From contig NZ_PISE01000043.1 in assembly GCF_002835805.1 (NCBI RefSeq), forward strand, positions 1 to 64,000: 64,000 bases of DNA, written 5' to 3'. This document shows positions 34,147-44,152 of this stretch, in pieces. Under the pieces are notes generated by a model. The model was not told the origin of the DNA, did no database searches, and saw nothing but the letters and a program-made list of their open reading frames with translations. Position numbers and translations under genes: made by a program. Origin of the DNA: Niallia nealsonii (GTDB lineage Bacteria; Bacillota; Bacilli; Bacillales; Cytobacillaceae). Numbering within the stretch: position 1 is the stretch's first letter; each line of letters opens with the position of its first letter.

Positions 34147-35451
34147 ATGAAATTACATAAATTGCTTCAATCCAATACGATAATTATTATATTGATGGTT
34201 ATTATGGTGCCGATTGCTGGAGAATTTAAATTTTTTCCTTTAAATGATCAGTTTCGGGTCAGCTTCGGACCAACTATTTTCTTTTTTTTATTGTTGTTTT
34301 TAAATCAAAACAAAATCCTTATTGCAGGAATAATGACAAGTCTTTCTATCGTTCTTTTTCGATTAATTCTAGATTGGTTCCAATGGAATCCCTATATTTT
34401 TACAGACTCTTTTTACGTCCGTTTACCGGCATGTTTTTATTATTTCACTTATGCATTGTTTTTTTATCTATTAAAGGTAAAAAAATTTCAGCATCAGGTT
34501 TTAATGATAGGATTATTCGGGATATGTTTGGAGCTGATAAGCCAAGTAGCAGAGCTGACTGTACAATATTATATTGTAGGAGCAAAAATAGAGGGAGGCT
34601 CTATTTTCCAAATTAGCATTATCGCAGTTTTTCGCAGTTTTTTTGTTGTCTCTTTTTATAGTATGTTTGTAATCTACGAAGCAAAAATTAGGGAAGAAGA
34701 AATAAAACGCAAAAATGATCATCTTTTATTATTGTTATCGAATTTATATGAAGAAAGTATTCATGTAAAAAAAACATTAAAGAATGTTGAAGTTATTACA
34801 CAAGAATCATATGAATTGTATCGTTCCTTAAAAAAGGGAATGTTATCAGATCAAGAGGCGAAAAAATTAAGTTACACAGCTTTAAAAATTGCAGGAGATA
34901 TTCACGATATAAAAAAAGATAATCAACGAATTTATGCAGGGATTTCCAAGTTAATTACAAGTGAAAAATTTTCTGAATATATGCATCTAAAAGATTTATT
35001 ACATATAATCATCAAATCAAATGATAGGTATGCAGAGTCCTTAGGCAAACAAATAAATTTTTCTCTTGAACTAGATGTTTCTGATGACCTTTATGAAGCC
35101 TACTTTTTATTGTCAATTTTAAATAATTTAGTGGCTAATAGTATAGAAGCAATCGAACATACAGGAGAAATTACCATATCTGCATATGAAAAATCGGAAG
35201 AAAAGGAATGGATCCGTTTAGAAGTAATGGATACAGGCATGGGAATTGAAGATAAATACAATGAATTGATTTATAAACCTGGATTTTCTCTTAAATTTAA
35301 TGGGGAAGGTATTTCATCTACTGGGATAGGATTATCCTACAGTAAAGAAATGATTGTAGGTTATGGAGGGAAAATAGCACATGCTGTGATTCCGAATGAA
35401 GGAACAAAATTTATGATAGAATTACCGAAAGAATGTTTAATAAAGGAGTAA
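34147..35451 (+). CDS. glnK: Sensor histidine kinase GlnK (YcbA-like)
   Basis: 434-aa kinase. Six hydrophobic helices fill residues 1-190, then a cytosolic helix. The phosphorylation helix reads KIAGDIHDIKKDNQRIYAGI (His in DIHD), and the ATPase has N box NNLVANSIEAI, G1 DTGMGI and G2 STGIGLSYSKE. The layout and the GlnL partner match B. subtilis GlnK, which senses glutamine. ATG at 34147 with GGGGGA 5 bases upstream; a 34096 start lacks a site. Six bases before glnL. Confidence 0.85.
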   Translation: MKLHKLLQSNTIIIILMVIMVPIAGEFKFFPLNDQFRVSFGPTIFFFLLLFLNQNKILIAGIMTSLSIVLFRLILDWFQWNPYIFTDSFYVRLPACFYYFTYALFFYLLKVKKFQHQVLMIGLFGICLELISQVAELTVQYYIVGAKIEGGSIFQISIIAVFRSFFVVSFYSMFVIYEAKIREEEIKRKNDHLLLLLSNLYEESIHVKKTLKNVEVITQESYELYRSLKKGMLSDQEAKKLSYTALKIAGDIHDIKKDNQRIYAGISKLITSEKFSEYMHLKDLLHIIIKSNDRYAESLGKQINFSLELDVSDDLYEAYFLLSILNNLVANSIEAIEHTGEITISAYEKSEEKEWIRLEVMDTGMGIEDKYNELIYKPGFSLKFNGEGISSTGIGLSYSKEMIVGYGGKIAHAVIPNEGTKFMIELPKECLIKE

Positions 35452-35457
35452 CTATTT

Positions 35458-36405
35458 ATGAAGTTTTTTTTAGTGGATGATGACGAAGTAATTCGTTCTT
35501 TGTTGCGGCATATTATTGAAGATGAAGATTTAGGCGAAGTCGTCGGGGAAGCTGATAATGGAGAAGCTGTTACTAGTCAAGTGTTGAACTTTAAAAATGT
35601 TGATATTGTTATCATCGATTTATTAATGCCGGTGCGTGATGGTATTGAAACTATCCGTTCCTGGAATGGAGCATTTAAAGGAAAAACAATTATGCTTTCA
35701 CAAGTGGAATCAAAAGAGCTGATTGGAGAAGCATACACACTTGGCATTGAATATTATGTTACCAAACCTATTAATAAAACGGAATTTTTAACGATAGCAA
35801 AAAAGGTGAGTCAAATTATATCTTTAGAAAAAACAGTGGAAACTATTAGACGCTCACTAAATGGTGTTTTCGAAAAATCTATTGGAGAAAGAGCCGTAGA
35901 ATCTCTTAGCAAACAGTACAGTATAATAGAAGCGGTAGAATTTTTATTGTCAGAGTTAGGGATTATTGGAGAAAACGGCAGCAAGGATTTAATCGATATT
36001 ATTCAACACCTATATAATCATGAAGCAAATGATACGTTTGAAATGAATTTTCCTTCTATGAAAGAAATTTTTGAAGGCATTTCCAAATACCGAGTGGGCG
36101 AAACTGCTTCCCCTATTGAAGTTCTTCGAGAAACAAAAGCGAGTGAGCAGAGGGTAAGAAGAGCGATTAATCAATCGATTACCCACTTGGCAAGCATTGG
36201 GCTAACAGATTTTACAAACCCTAAATTCGAAAATTACGCCTTGAAATTTTTTGATTTTTCGATTGTCCGAAATAAAATGACGGAATTAAAAAACGAGAAA
36301 TCCAATCATAATAAACAAGTGAAAATTCATACGAAAAAGTTTATTCAAGTATTATATTTTGAAGCGAAAAAGCTTGTTCATACAAGCAGGCATGATCAGA
36401 ATTAG
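35458..36405 (+). CDS. glnL: Response regulator GlnL (YcbB-like)
   Basis: 315-aa regulator. The receiver domain (VDDDEVIRSLLRHIIEDEDL GEVVGEADNG) has its phosphate Asp in IVIIDLLMPVRDG and lysine in YVTKPINKTEF. The C-terminal YcbB domain (about 170-300) ends in the helical SEQRVRRAINQSITHLASIG LTDFTNPKFENYALKFFDF. In B. subtilis GlnL activates the glutaminase-transporter operon; here the nearest transporter gene is the symporter upstream. AAAGGAG precedes the ATG. Confidence 0.92.
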   Translation: MKFFLVDDDEVIRSLLRHIIEDEDLGEVVGEADNGEAVTSQVLNFKNVDIVIIDLLMPVRDGIETIRSWNGAFKGKTIMLSQVESKELIGEAYTLGIEYYVTKPINKTEFLTIAKKVSQIISLEKTVETIRRSLNGVFEKSIGERAVESLSKQYSIIEAVEFLLSELGIIGENGSKDLIDIIQHLYNHEANDTFEMNFPSMKEIFEGISKYRVGETASPIEVLRETKASEQRVRRAINQSITHLASIGLTDFTNPKFENYALKFFDFSIVRNKMTELKNEKSNHNKQVKIHTKKFIQVLYFEAKKLVHTSRHDQN

Positions 36406-36535
36406 GAAATAAAGAAAAACGAACAATCAGTCGAGCGTTTAAGGGCACGTCTCCCTAAATGGCTCCTTTTTTCTGTTAAGACTCTACTACCTATTCATGC
36501 AGGATAAAAAAATTCAAGGAAAAATAAAATAGTGA

Positions 36536-36573
36536 CCGCACTTTTATAGATTTACAAAAAGTGCGGCTTTTTG
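36536..36573 (+). terminator. glnKL terminator
   Basis: CCGCACTTTT / AAAAGTGCGG, 11-base loop, then CTTTTTG. Confidence 0.88.
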
Positions 36574-36668
36574 TTTGCAACAAAGGGAAATATCTCTTAC
36601 GATTAATAAATATTTAAATGCTTTTTAAAAAACATATTAAGCTTTTCTGAAAAAAAGGAGTTTTATTG

Positions 36669-37208
36669 TTGAAAAAGAAAAGAAAACGTCATGGATCAAC
36701 AAGGATGATGCTTATTATAATTGGTGTTTTGCTTGTAGTATTTTGGAAACAGCATAAGGAAAAAGAGCTCAGTAAAACACCTCTTCCGACATCGCTTCAT
36801 GAAATAATTGTCGGAAAAAGAGATTTGTTGGTGAGTCAAGCTTTAGATAAAGGGATTCAGGTGGTCATTATAGAGGGATTTCGCAGTGTAGAAGAACAAG
36901 ATGCTCTCTACAATAAAGGCCGGACCGAAGAAGGAGCCATCGTTACACATGCAAAAGGTGGCGAATCTTATCATAACTACGGTTTGGCGATTGATTTTGC
37001 CCTTTTAAACAATAGTGGCACAACTATTTGGGATATGGAATATGATGGAAATGAGAATGGCAGAAGCGACTGGATGGAAGTGGTGGACATAGCCAAATCG
37101 TTAGGATTTGAATGGGGAGGAGATTGGGCTAATTTTAAAGACTATCCTCATTTGCAAATGGATTTTGGTTTATCGATTGCCGAGCTGCAAAAGGGAAAAA
37201 GACCTTAA
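36669..37208 (+). CDS. Membrane-anchored M15 peptidase (CwlK-like)
   Basis: 179-aa protein with one N-terminal helix (MMLIIIGVLLVVFW) and an M15 L-Ala-D-Glu endopeptidase domain: GFRSVEEQDALYNKGR, zinc motif SYHNYGLAIDFAL, and FEWGGDWANFKDYPHLQMDF with the last His. It acts on peptidoglycan outside the membrane, as CwlK does in B. subtilis. TTG start; two adjacent TTG codons (36666, 36669) follow AAAAAGGAG and I prefer the second. The phage endolysin at 13117 has the same domain. Confidence 0.88.
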   Translation: MKKKRKRHGSTRMMLIIIGVLLVVFWKQHKEKELSKTPLPTSLHEIIVGKRDLLVSQALDKGIQVVIIEGFRSVEEQDALYNKGRTEEGAIVTHAKGGESYHNYGLAIDFALLNNSGTTIWDMEYDGNENGRSDWMEVVDIAKSLGFEWGGDWANFKDYPHLQMDFGLSIAELQKGKRP

Positions 37209-37305
37209 AAGAGATCGAAGGATATAGCAATCTTTGAAAGGTAAAGGGATATCCAATAGCGCTAAAAATGGGCTTAATGGCAATCCCTTAATCAGAAGTT
37301 TTCTT

Positions 37306-38349
37306 TTACATATCAGATAATAGATAATGATAAATAAGTTTGGCAGTTGCTTCAATGGAAGAAACATGTGTGCGTTCATAAGCATGGGATGAATCAATGC
37401 CAGGGCCGATTAAACCATGGACAATGTCAAAGCCAGCACGAATGGCGCTAGAGGCATCAGAACCGTAATATGGATAAATGTCCAATTGGTAGTCTATTTT
37501 GTTTGCTTGGGCTAATTGCACTAATTTTTTGCGCAAGCCGTAATGATAGGGACCGCTTGCGTCTTTTACACAAATAGACACAGTATATTCGTCTGTTGAT
37601 TGCCCATCTCCCATTGCGCCCATATCAACTGCTAAATACTCGACTGTTTCTTTGGGGATATTGGAGTTTCCGCCATAGCCAATTTCTTCATTGTTAGAAA
37701 TTAAAAAATTTGTCGTATATGGCAAGTTGATATTTTGTTTTTTCATTTGTTTTAAAAGCAATAAAAGGATAGCAACGCTTGCTTTGTCATCAAGATGGCG
37801 AGATTTGACGAACCCGGATTTTGTAATCTCTAGTCTTGGATAAAAAGAGACAAAATCCCCGACATTAATTCCTAATTTTTTTACATCCTCTCGATTTTTA
37901 ACTACTTCATCGATGCGAACTTCCATATTTGTTTGGCTGCGTTCCATTTTGCCAGCATCTTTATAAACATGAACGCTCGCCTGATGGAGAAGAATGGTAC
38001 CTGTATAAACTTTACCAGAGGCCGTTTCAATCGTACAATTTTCTCCTTCGATGCTGTTGTATGTAAATCCGCCGATTAAATCAAGACGAAGGCGCCCATT
38101 TTCCTTTATTTCCTTTACCATGGCTCCAAGTGTATCTACATGGGCAGTAAGCATTCGCTGTTTTTCTTTTTCAGTACCTTCAATGGTAGCAATTAATCCT
38201 CCTTTATTATTTTTTATTGTGGGAATAGATTGTTCTTTTAAAAAACTATCAATAAAACGGATGACTTTTTCTGTATTGCCAGATGGACTATTTATTGATA
38301 CTAATTTTTCTAAAATATCGATATATTCTTCCTGATTCCAATTAATCAA
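37306..38349 (-). CDS. M42 family aminopeptidase
   Basis: 347-aa di-zinc peptidase of the FrvX/YsdC/PepA-like M42 family. Metal ligands in TAHVDTLG, RHLDDKAS, NNEEIGYGG, VDMGA and the C-terminal SSHAYERTH. These form cytosolic tetrahedral dodecamers that trim peptides. GGAGG lies 8 bases before the ATG. The stop is near the convergent M15 gene; a 3' gap of ~100 bases shows no strong hairpin. Confidence 0.93.
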   Translation of the reverse strand: MINWNQEEYIDILEKLVSINSPSGNTEKVIRFIDSFLKEQSIPTIKNNKGGLIATIEGTEKEKQRMLTAHVDTLGAMVKEIKENGRLRLDLIGGFTYNSIEGENCTIETASGKVYTGTILLHQASVHVYKDAGKMERSQTNMEVRIDEVVKNREDVKKLGINVGDFVSFYPRLEITKSGFVKSRHLDDKASVAILLLLLKQMKKQNINLPYTTNFLISNNEEIGYGGNSNIPKETVEYLAVDMGAMGDGQSTDEYTVSICVKDASGPYHYGLRKKLVQLAQANKIDYQLDIYPYYGSDASSAIRAGFDIVHGLIGPGIDSSHAYERTHVSSIEATAKLIYHYLLSDM

Positions 38350-38824
38350 AAGGAAAACCTCCTGTTTTTATTGAAAATATGCATTTAGTGAAACATATTT
38401 TCAGTATAAGCCTATCTTTAGACAATTGCCTGTTTTTTAACCCTTGTTTAATTGCCTGAATATTAATATTAATGCTATTAATAGGTTTTTACTAGATATT
38501 TATAATAAATTAATGTAAGATGATTTTAATTTGGTTTATATGAAGAAATGGTAAAGGAGCAAAAAACAACAGAACAAATGAACAGTCTCCTCTAAAAAAG
38601 TGGAATGTATTGGTATGGGATAAAATTGGAAAAAAAGGGTTAATTTTATGTTTTTCTTTTTTTATGCATATGATATAATGTTCTACGTTGATTTGTAAAA
38701 AACATGTAAATAAAAAATGAAGAGAAAACACACAAAAAAATGATTTTTTCAAAAAAAAGAAACAACGCATAAACGCATGATAGAAGATTCTTTTTTGCTA
38801 TTAATTGAACTGAGGTGAAAATGA
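38350..38824. other. Intergenic, divergent promoters
   Basis: AT-rich 475-base gap between the M42 peptidase and ltaS genes. ATGATATAATG near 38667 is a plausible -10. An 86-codon minus frame here (38510-38770) is hydrophobic and low-complexity with no ribosome site; I leave it out. Confidence 0.5.
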
Positions 38825-40804
38825 TTGAAAGGTACAGTAAAATTATGGAAGAAATTCATTGCACAACATTCTTCTTTCTTTTTAATCGCCATTATTTTAT
38901 TTTGGATTAAAACATATGCAGCTTATAAAATTGAATTTAGTCTAGGGGTAGAAGGAGCATTTCAACAGTTTCTTTTATTTATTAACCCAATAAGCTCCGC
39001 ATTGTTTTTTATCGGACTTGCATTATTTATAAAAGGCAAAGCACAGCCTGTAATGATTACTGTTATTACTGGTATCATGTCCTTTTTGCTTTATGCAAAC
39101 ATTGTGTATTACCGTTTCTTTACAGACTTCATTACCGTTCCAGTTTTGATGCAAGTAAAAGTAAATGGCGGCCAGCTAAGCGACAGTATTTTGTCATTGG
39201 TGACACCATTTGATATTTTATACTTTTTAGATGTTATTGTACTTGTAGTATTGCTCGCTACAAAGGTTTATAAACCTGTTATACAAACAAATAGAAGAAA
39301 AGCAAAATCCGTTTTTGCTCTTGCTATTTTAACATTTATTATTAATCTTGGCCTTGCTGAGATAGATCGTCCAGAATTATTAAGCCGTTCATTTGACCGC
39401 AATTATTTAGTAAAATATTTAGGGGCATATAACTTTACGGTTTATGATCTTGTGCAAAATGCCCGTTCTGAGTCCCAAAGAGCTCTTGCAGACAGCAGTG
39501 ATATAACAGAGGTGCAAAACTATATCAATGCTAATTTTTCTGATCCAAATGCAGTATATTTTGGAAAAGCAGAAGGCAAAAACGTTATTTATATTTCTTT
39601 AGAGTCACTTCAATCTTTTATTATCAACTATAAGTTGGAGGGTAAAGAAGTAACACCGTTTTTAAATAAGTTGACGCAGGATAAAAATACGTTCTATTTT
39701 GAGAATTTTTTCCATCAAACAGGCCAAGGGAAAACATCTGATGCAGAATTTATGATGGATAATTCCCTGTATGGCATGTCGCAAGGTTCTGTATTTGTGA
39801 ATAAAGCGCAAAATACATTCCAATCAGCTCCTGCCATTTTAAAAGGAAAAGGCTATACAACAGCTGCATTCCATGGAAACTATAAAACATTCTGGAACAG
39901 AAATGAAATGTATAAATCTTTAGGCTATGATTATTTCTTTGATGCAGAGTATTACGATATGTCAGAAGAAAATACAAAAAACTACGGAATGAAAGATATT
40001 CCATTTTTTCAAGAAAGTATGCCGATGCTTGAAAGTCTAGAAAAACCATTTTATACAAAATTTATTACCTTATCTAACCACCATCCATTTGCAATGGATG
40101 AGGGGGATACTGATTTTCCAGCAGGGACAACAGAGGATAGTGTAGTAAATAATTATTTCCAATCAGCGCATTATTTAGATGAATCTATTAAACAATTCTT
40201 CCAGTATTTAAAAGATGCAGGACTTTATGATAATACGATGATTGTTATGTACGGAGACCATTATGGTATTTCTGAGAATCATAATAAAGCAATGGCACAA
40301 GTACTGAATGTTGATGAAATTACACCATTAATGAATGCACAATTACAGCGTGTACCATTGTTTATTCACGCGCCTGGAGTGGAAGGTAAAGTTGTAACTG
40401 AATATGGCGGCGATGTGGATGTAATGCCAACTGTTCTCCATCTACTTGGAGTGAATACAAAAGATTACTTGCAAGTAGGATCTGACTTGTTATCGAATAA
40501 ACATCGTGAAACGATTCCTTTCCGAAATGGTGATTTTGTGTCTCCAACTTTAACGAAACTAGGGGATAATTGTTATAACACTAACACAGGTGAATTGGTT
40601 GCAGGAGAAGATTGTAAAAAGCAAGCGGAAAGTACAGCTGCTGAATTAAAAGCTTCAGACAGCATTGTCAGCAAAGATTTGCTTCGTTTTTACACACCGG
40701 AAGGTTTTACACCAATTAATCGTGAAGACTATAATTATATAAAAGATACTGCAACAAACGAAATAAAAGATACAAAAACAAAAGAGGAAAACACCAATCA
40801 ATAA
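38825..40804 (+). CDS. ltaS: Lipoteichoic acid synthase (LtaS family)
   Basis: 659-aa protein. Five N-terminal membrane helices (1-190) are followed by an AlaXAla-like signal peptidase site (SQRALADSS, about 220) and an extracellular sulfatase fold: ISLESLQSF with metal Glu, catalytic Thr in FHQTGQGKTSDAEFM (about 306), and YGDHYGISENHNKA near 478. It polymerises glycerol phosphate from phosphatidylglycerol onto the LTA anchor. TTG start with GAGGTGAA 7 bases before; the tail beyond the domain is acidic-basic and rich in Lys/Glu/Thr. Confidence 0.94.
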   Translation: MKGTVKLWKKFIAQHSSFFLIAIILFWIKTYAAYKIEFSLGVEGAFQQFLLFINPISSALFFIGLALFIKGKAQPVMITVITGIMSFLLYANIVYYRFFTDFITVPVLMQVKVNGGQLSDSILSLVTPFDILYFLDVIVLVVLLATKVYKPVIQTNRRKAKSVFALAILTFIINLGLAEIDRPELLSRSFDRNYLVKYLGAYNFTVYDLVQNARSESQRALADSSDITEVQNYINANFSDPNAVYFGKAEGKNVIYISLESLQSFIINYKLEGKEVTPFLNKLTQDKNTFYFENFFHQTGQGKTSDAEFMMDNSLYGMSQGSVFVNKAQNTFQSAPAILKGKGYTTAAFHGNYKTFWNRNEMYKSLGYDYFFDAEYYDMSEENTKNYGMKDIPFFQESMPMLESLEKPFYTKFITLSNHHPFAMDEGDTDFPAGTTEDSVVNNYFQSAHYLDESIKQFFQYLKDAGLYDNTMIVMYGDHYGISENHNKAMAQVLNVDEITPLMNAQLQRVPLFIHAPGVEGKVVTEYGGDVDVMPTVLHLLGVNTKDYLQVGSDLLSNKHRETIPFRNGDFVSPTLTKLGDNCYNTNTGELVAGEDCKKQAESTAAELKASDSIVSKDLLRFYTPEGFTPINREDYNYIKDTATNEIKDTKTKEENTNQ

Positions 40805-40805
40805 T

Positions 40806-40846
40806 AAAAAAATCCTATTCCATTTTATGGAGTGGGATTTTTTTAT
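40806..40846 (+). terminator. ltaS terminator
   Basis: AAAATCCTATTCCA / TGGAGTGGGATTTTTTT; the U-tract ends in TTTAT, where repeat copy 4 starts. Confidence 0.88.
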
Positions 40847-41030
40847 CCCCATTTAACAGGCAATAAGACCTCGTTGAATGAAGCTGAAAGTGTGAGGCTC
40901 CTGCGCCAAAAGCGAGAGAGGAGAGACCTTGCATGTGTAAAGCAACGAAGAAACGGTAGGGTGCTTGCTTTATGGAAAGCGAATGCTCTTAGCTAGAATC
41001 AACAGCTGATTTTAACAGAGCCTTTTATAT
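40847..41030. repeat. Truncated structured repeat followed by degenerate repeat
   Basis: 40847-40871 (CCCCATTTAACAGGCAATAAGACC) resembles the left end of the structured repeat and again lies just 3' of TTTAT. From 40880 it becomes a GGCTCCTGCGCCAAAAGCGAG ... GGAAAGCGAAT ... TTTTAACAGAG block of the Bacillus-type dispersed repeat. Confidence 0.5.
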
Positions 41031-41042
41031 GGATCCGCTTTT

Positions 41043-41480
41043 TTGCAGTCGCCAATTTCTATTGGGCAAGTAATCAGCTATAAATGGTGGGCGAAAATGG
41101 CTGATAAACATTCCCATGCAAAAATGCTTATTCTAGTCTCCATTAGCATGGCGAGTGCGCCGTTCATGACAAACCTGTCTACTAATCTATGCTATATTGT
41201 TATTATTAATTTATTTGCAGAATTATCTGTTTCTGGAACGGTTTTATTATTATTTAATACTTTATTAAAAAGTACAGAAGAAAACATTAGAAGCCTATGT
41301 ATATATCCAACTATAATATTTTATTGCTTTTATAGCTCCACAGTTTGGTGTATATTTATTAGAAAAAACGTCCATAGCAGCTGCAATGAATATATCTTCT
41401 ATAATTAGATTGGCAAGTGGAGTATTTTTCTACTTTTTCTACGTATACTTAAAAAGAAGATATACACTTATTGTTGGAAA
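41043..41480 (+). pseudogene. MFS transporter C-terminal remnant
   Basis: Opens without a start (SIGQVISYKWWAKMADKHSH, a D-x-x-hydrophilic loop of MFS proteins), continues through NTLLKSTEENIRSLCI, then shifts frame near 41300 and goes on as IAPQFGVYLLEKTSIAAAMN ISSIIRLASGVFFYFFYVYL. Together about four membrane helices of the C-terminal half. The 5' two-thirds of the gene is gone. Confidence 0.7.
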
Positions 41481-41579
41481 AAAGCAGCAAAAGCATAAAA
41501 GGATATGTTTTTCATTTCCTTGTTGTCTGTATGTGAACTAAAAGTTTGGTCTTGTAGTGGGGAGGTTTTAGGGACAAAA

Positions 41580-41613
41580 AAATCCCATACTCTTTTAAAA
41601 GAGTATGGGATTT
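41580..41613. terminator. Perfect 34-bp palindromic terminator
   Basis: AAATCCCATACTCTTTT and its exact complement with no spacer, preceded by A-run and followed by TTTAAT. Works in both directions by appearance. Confidence 0.75.
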
Positions 41614-41751
41614 AATCGCTTTATTTTAAGTGAATATGTTATAATTATAAGGATATTATAGTATTAATCTAAAAAAGTGTCTTAATATCTATAATAATAT
41701 TATCATAAATGCATTTGCTTGTCAAATTGCAAGTTAGAAGGAGTGCAGAAA

Positions 41752-44085
41752 ATGACAGAAAATAAAAGTGATGAAGTATTGCAAGAACAAAAGCGAATTA
41801 ATCATGTCATTAGCGAAATTGGCGAAAAAATAAATAAAATCAAAAAGAATAGTCAATTGATTAGCGGAGATGTGGGTCAATTGCGAAAAACATTTTGGGA
41901 AGATGTTACCGTCAACTTTGATGAAGCTGATGATGTTTTAGAAACTTTTACAAGCATTAAGCAGCAAGCAGAACTTTTAGGGGAAAGAGAAAGAAGTTAT
42001 GGGCAAATACATAAACAATTAAATACTTTAAATAAGTTAAAATACTCTCCTTATTTTGGCCGCATTGATTTTAAAGAAAATGGAGAAGAAACAGAAGCAA
42101 TTTATATAGGAATAGCGTCATTTATGGACAAAGAAGAACAAAATTTTTATATTTATGATTGGCGTGCCCCCATTTCGAGCATTTATTATGACTATTCGAA
42201 AGGACCTGCCAAATATGAAATCCCAGAAGGAGCAGTGGAGGGAGAGCTTGTTTTAAAAAGGCAATTCATCATTCGAAACGGCAAAGTCATTAGTTTATTT
42301 GATACAGGGGTAACAATTGGAGATGAATTATTATTAGAAGTGCTTGGCAATCAAGCAAGTACAATGATGAAAAGTATTGTTGCAACGATTCAAAAGGAAC
42401 AAAATAAAATAATCCGCAATGATTCTAAAAAAATTTTAGTCGTTCAAGGGGTAGCAGGAAGTGGGAAAACATCGGCTGCCTTGCAGCGAGTTGCTTATTT
42501 ATTGTATCGGCATAGAAAAACATTAACAGCAGATAATATTATGCTATTCTCGCCAAATCCACTTTTTAATAGTTATGTTTCAACCGTATTGCCAGAGCTT
42601 GGGGAAGAGAATATGCAGCAATCTACTTTTTTAGAGTATTTAGTTAATCGAGTTGGCAAAGGATTAGAAGTAGAGGATCCTTTTTCTCAATTAGAAATTT
42701 TGTTAGATGCCGAGCAGCAAGAGAAAGCATCCTTCCGGCTAAAAAGTATTGAATATAAAAGCAGTTTAGCATTTAAAGAAAAAATAGAGGAAGAAATTCA
42801 TAGATTTTCAACAAATGGAATTATTTTTAAGACAATTGCTTTTGGCGGCAAAGTGTTTTTTTCTAAAGAGGAATTAGCGAGGAAGTTTTATGAGTTCGAT
42901 GCCACAAGCTCTATTCCTAATCGTATGGAACTGTTAAAAGAATGGATCCAAAAGGAAATGAAAAAACATGCGAAACAAGAAAGAAAGCAAGTTTGGGTAG
43001 ACGAAGAAATGGATTTATTAGATAAAGAAGATTATCTAAAAGCTTATAAATTAACACAAAAAAAATCAAATAAAAAAATCGGCGAATTCGCGCAATATGA
43101 GGAAGAAGAAAAAATATTGCGGAGATTTATTGTAAATAGACGTTTTAAAGGCATTTATAAATTTATTAAAAATTTGGAATTTATTAATTATATTGCCATG
43201 TATAAAGGCATTTTTATGGAAGAACGTCCAAAAGAACTACCAATTGATGCATGGGAAACAATCTGTGTAAAAACAATGGAGCATCTTAAGCATAAAAAAA
43301 TATGGAATGAAGATGCAACACCTTTTGCCTATTTTAAAGATAGACTGGAAGGCAAAAAATCAAATACAGGCATTAAACAGGTTTTTATTGATGAAGCACA
43401 AGATTATTCTCCTTTTCAAATGGCCTATATTAAGGAATTATATCCATATAGCAGAATGACTTTATTAGGGGATGTGAATCAAGCGATCTATGCCCATGCT
43501 AACAATGAATTAAAAGAAGAGGACCATAAAGAGATAGAACGGATTGTACTAACGAAAAGTTATCGTTCTACACAAGAAATTGTCGAGTTTACGAAAGAAA
43601 TTGCGGCGAATGGAGATATTATTGAACCATTTAACCGGCATGGAGAAAAGCCGGTTATTGTAGAAGTAGAAGATCTTAATCTTCTTCCAGGAGTTGCGTT
43701 GAACAGAATTTGTACATTAAAAAAGAAGAAGTATCAAACAATCGCCCTTATTTGTAAAACAAAAAAAGAAAGTGAGCAAGTTTATCAATATTTAAAAAAA
43801 CATATCGAAGTGCGTTTGATTGAAAAAGGAACGATTTCCTATGAAAAAGGAATTTCGGTCATTCCTGCTTATTTGGCGAAAGGAATTGAATTTGATGCGG
43901 TTATTTTGTATAACAGTTCTATTTATAATACAGAATTAGAAAGAGAACTGTTTTACACGGCATGTACGCGAGCCATGCATGAGCTGATTCTTTTAACGAA
44001 AAAAAATCAATTAAACATGTTTATTAAAGGCATAAATCCACAAACTTACATGCTGCAAATAGAAGAAGTAAAAATTGAAAAGTAA
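41752..44085 (+). CDS. helD: RNA polymerase recycling helicase HelD
   Basis: 777-aa UvrD/Rep-like protein. The N-terminal coiled coil (VLQEQKRINHVISEIGEKIN) inserts in the RNA polymerase secondary channel in B. subtilis. Walker A VVQGVAGSGKTSAALQRVAY (about 231-250), motif II QVFIDEAQDYS, motif III LLGDVNQAIY, and the C-terminal IPAYLAKGIEFDAVILYN and ELFYTACTRAMHEL motifs. HelD strips polymerase from DNA. The ATG at 41752 has AAGGAG 10 bases upstream. Confidence 0.93.
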   Translation: MTENKSDEVLQEQKRINHVISEIGEKINKIKKNSQLISGDVGQLRKTFWEDVTVNFDEADDVLETFTSIKQQAELLGERERSYGQIHKQLNTLNKLKYSPYFGRIDFKENGEETEAIYIGIASFMDKEEQNFYIYDWRAPISSIYYDYSKGPAKYEIPEGAVEGELVLKRQFIIRNGKVISLFDTGVTIGDELLLEVLGNQASTMMKSIVATIQKEQNKIIRNDSKKILVVQGVAGSGKTSAALQRVAYLLYRHRKTLTADNIMLFSPNPLFNSYVSTVLPELGEENMQQSTFLEYLVNRVGKGLEVEDPFSQLEILLDAEQQEKASFRLKSIEYKSSLAFKEKIEEEIHRFSTNGIIFKTIAFGGKVFFSKEELARKFYEFDATSSIPNRMELLKEWIQKEMKKHAKQERKQVWVDEEMDLLDKEDYLKAYKLTQKKSNKKIGEFAQYEEEEKILRRFIVNRRFKGIYKFIKNLEFINYIAMYKGIFMEERPKELPIDAWETICVKTMEHLKHKKIWNEDATPFAYFKDRLEGKKSNTGIKQVFIDEAQDYSPFQMAYIKELYPYSRMTLLGDVNQAIYAHANNELKEEDHKEIERIVLTKSYRSTQEIVEFTKEIAANGDIIEPFNRHGEKPVIVEVEDLNLLPGVALNRICTLKKKKYQTIALICKTKKESEQVYQYLKKHIEVRLIEKGTISYEKGISVIPAYLAKGIEFDAVILYNSSIYNTELERELFYTACTRAMHELILLTKKNQLNMFIKGINPQTYMLQIEEVKIEK

Positions 44086-44152
44086 TAGATGGAGGGAAAA
44101 GGATTGTTTCTTATGGAAACGGTCTTTTTAGGGATAACAAAAAATATTGTAT

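Noticed and set aside
38510-38770. 86-codon minus frame upstream of ltaS
   Set aside because: Phe/Leu-rich translation of an A/T-rich promoter region without ribosome site.
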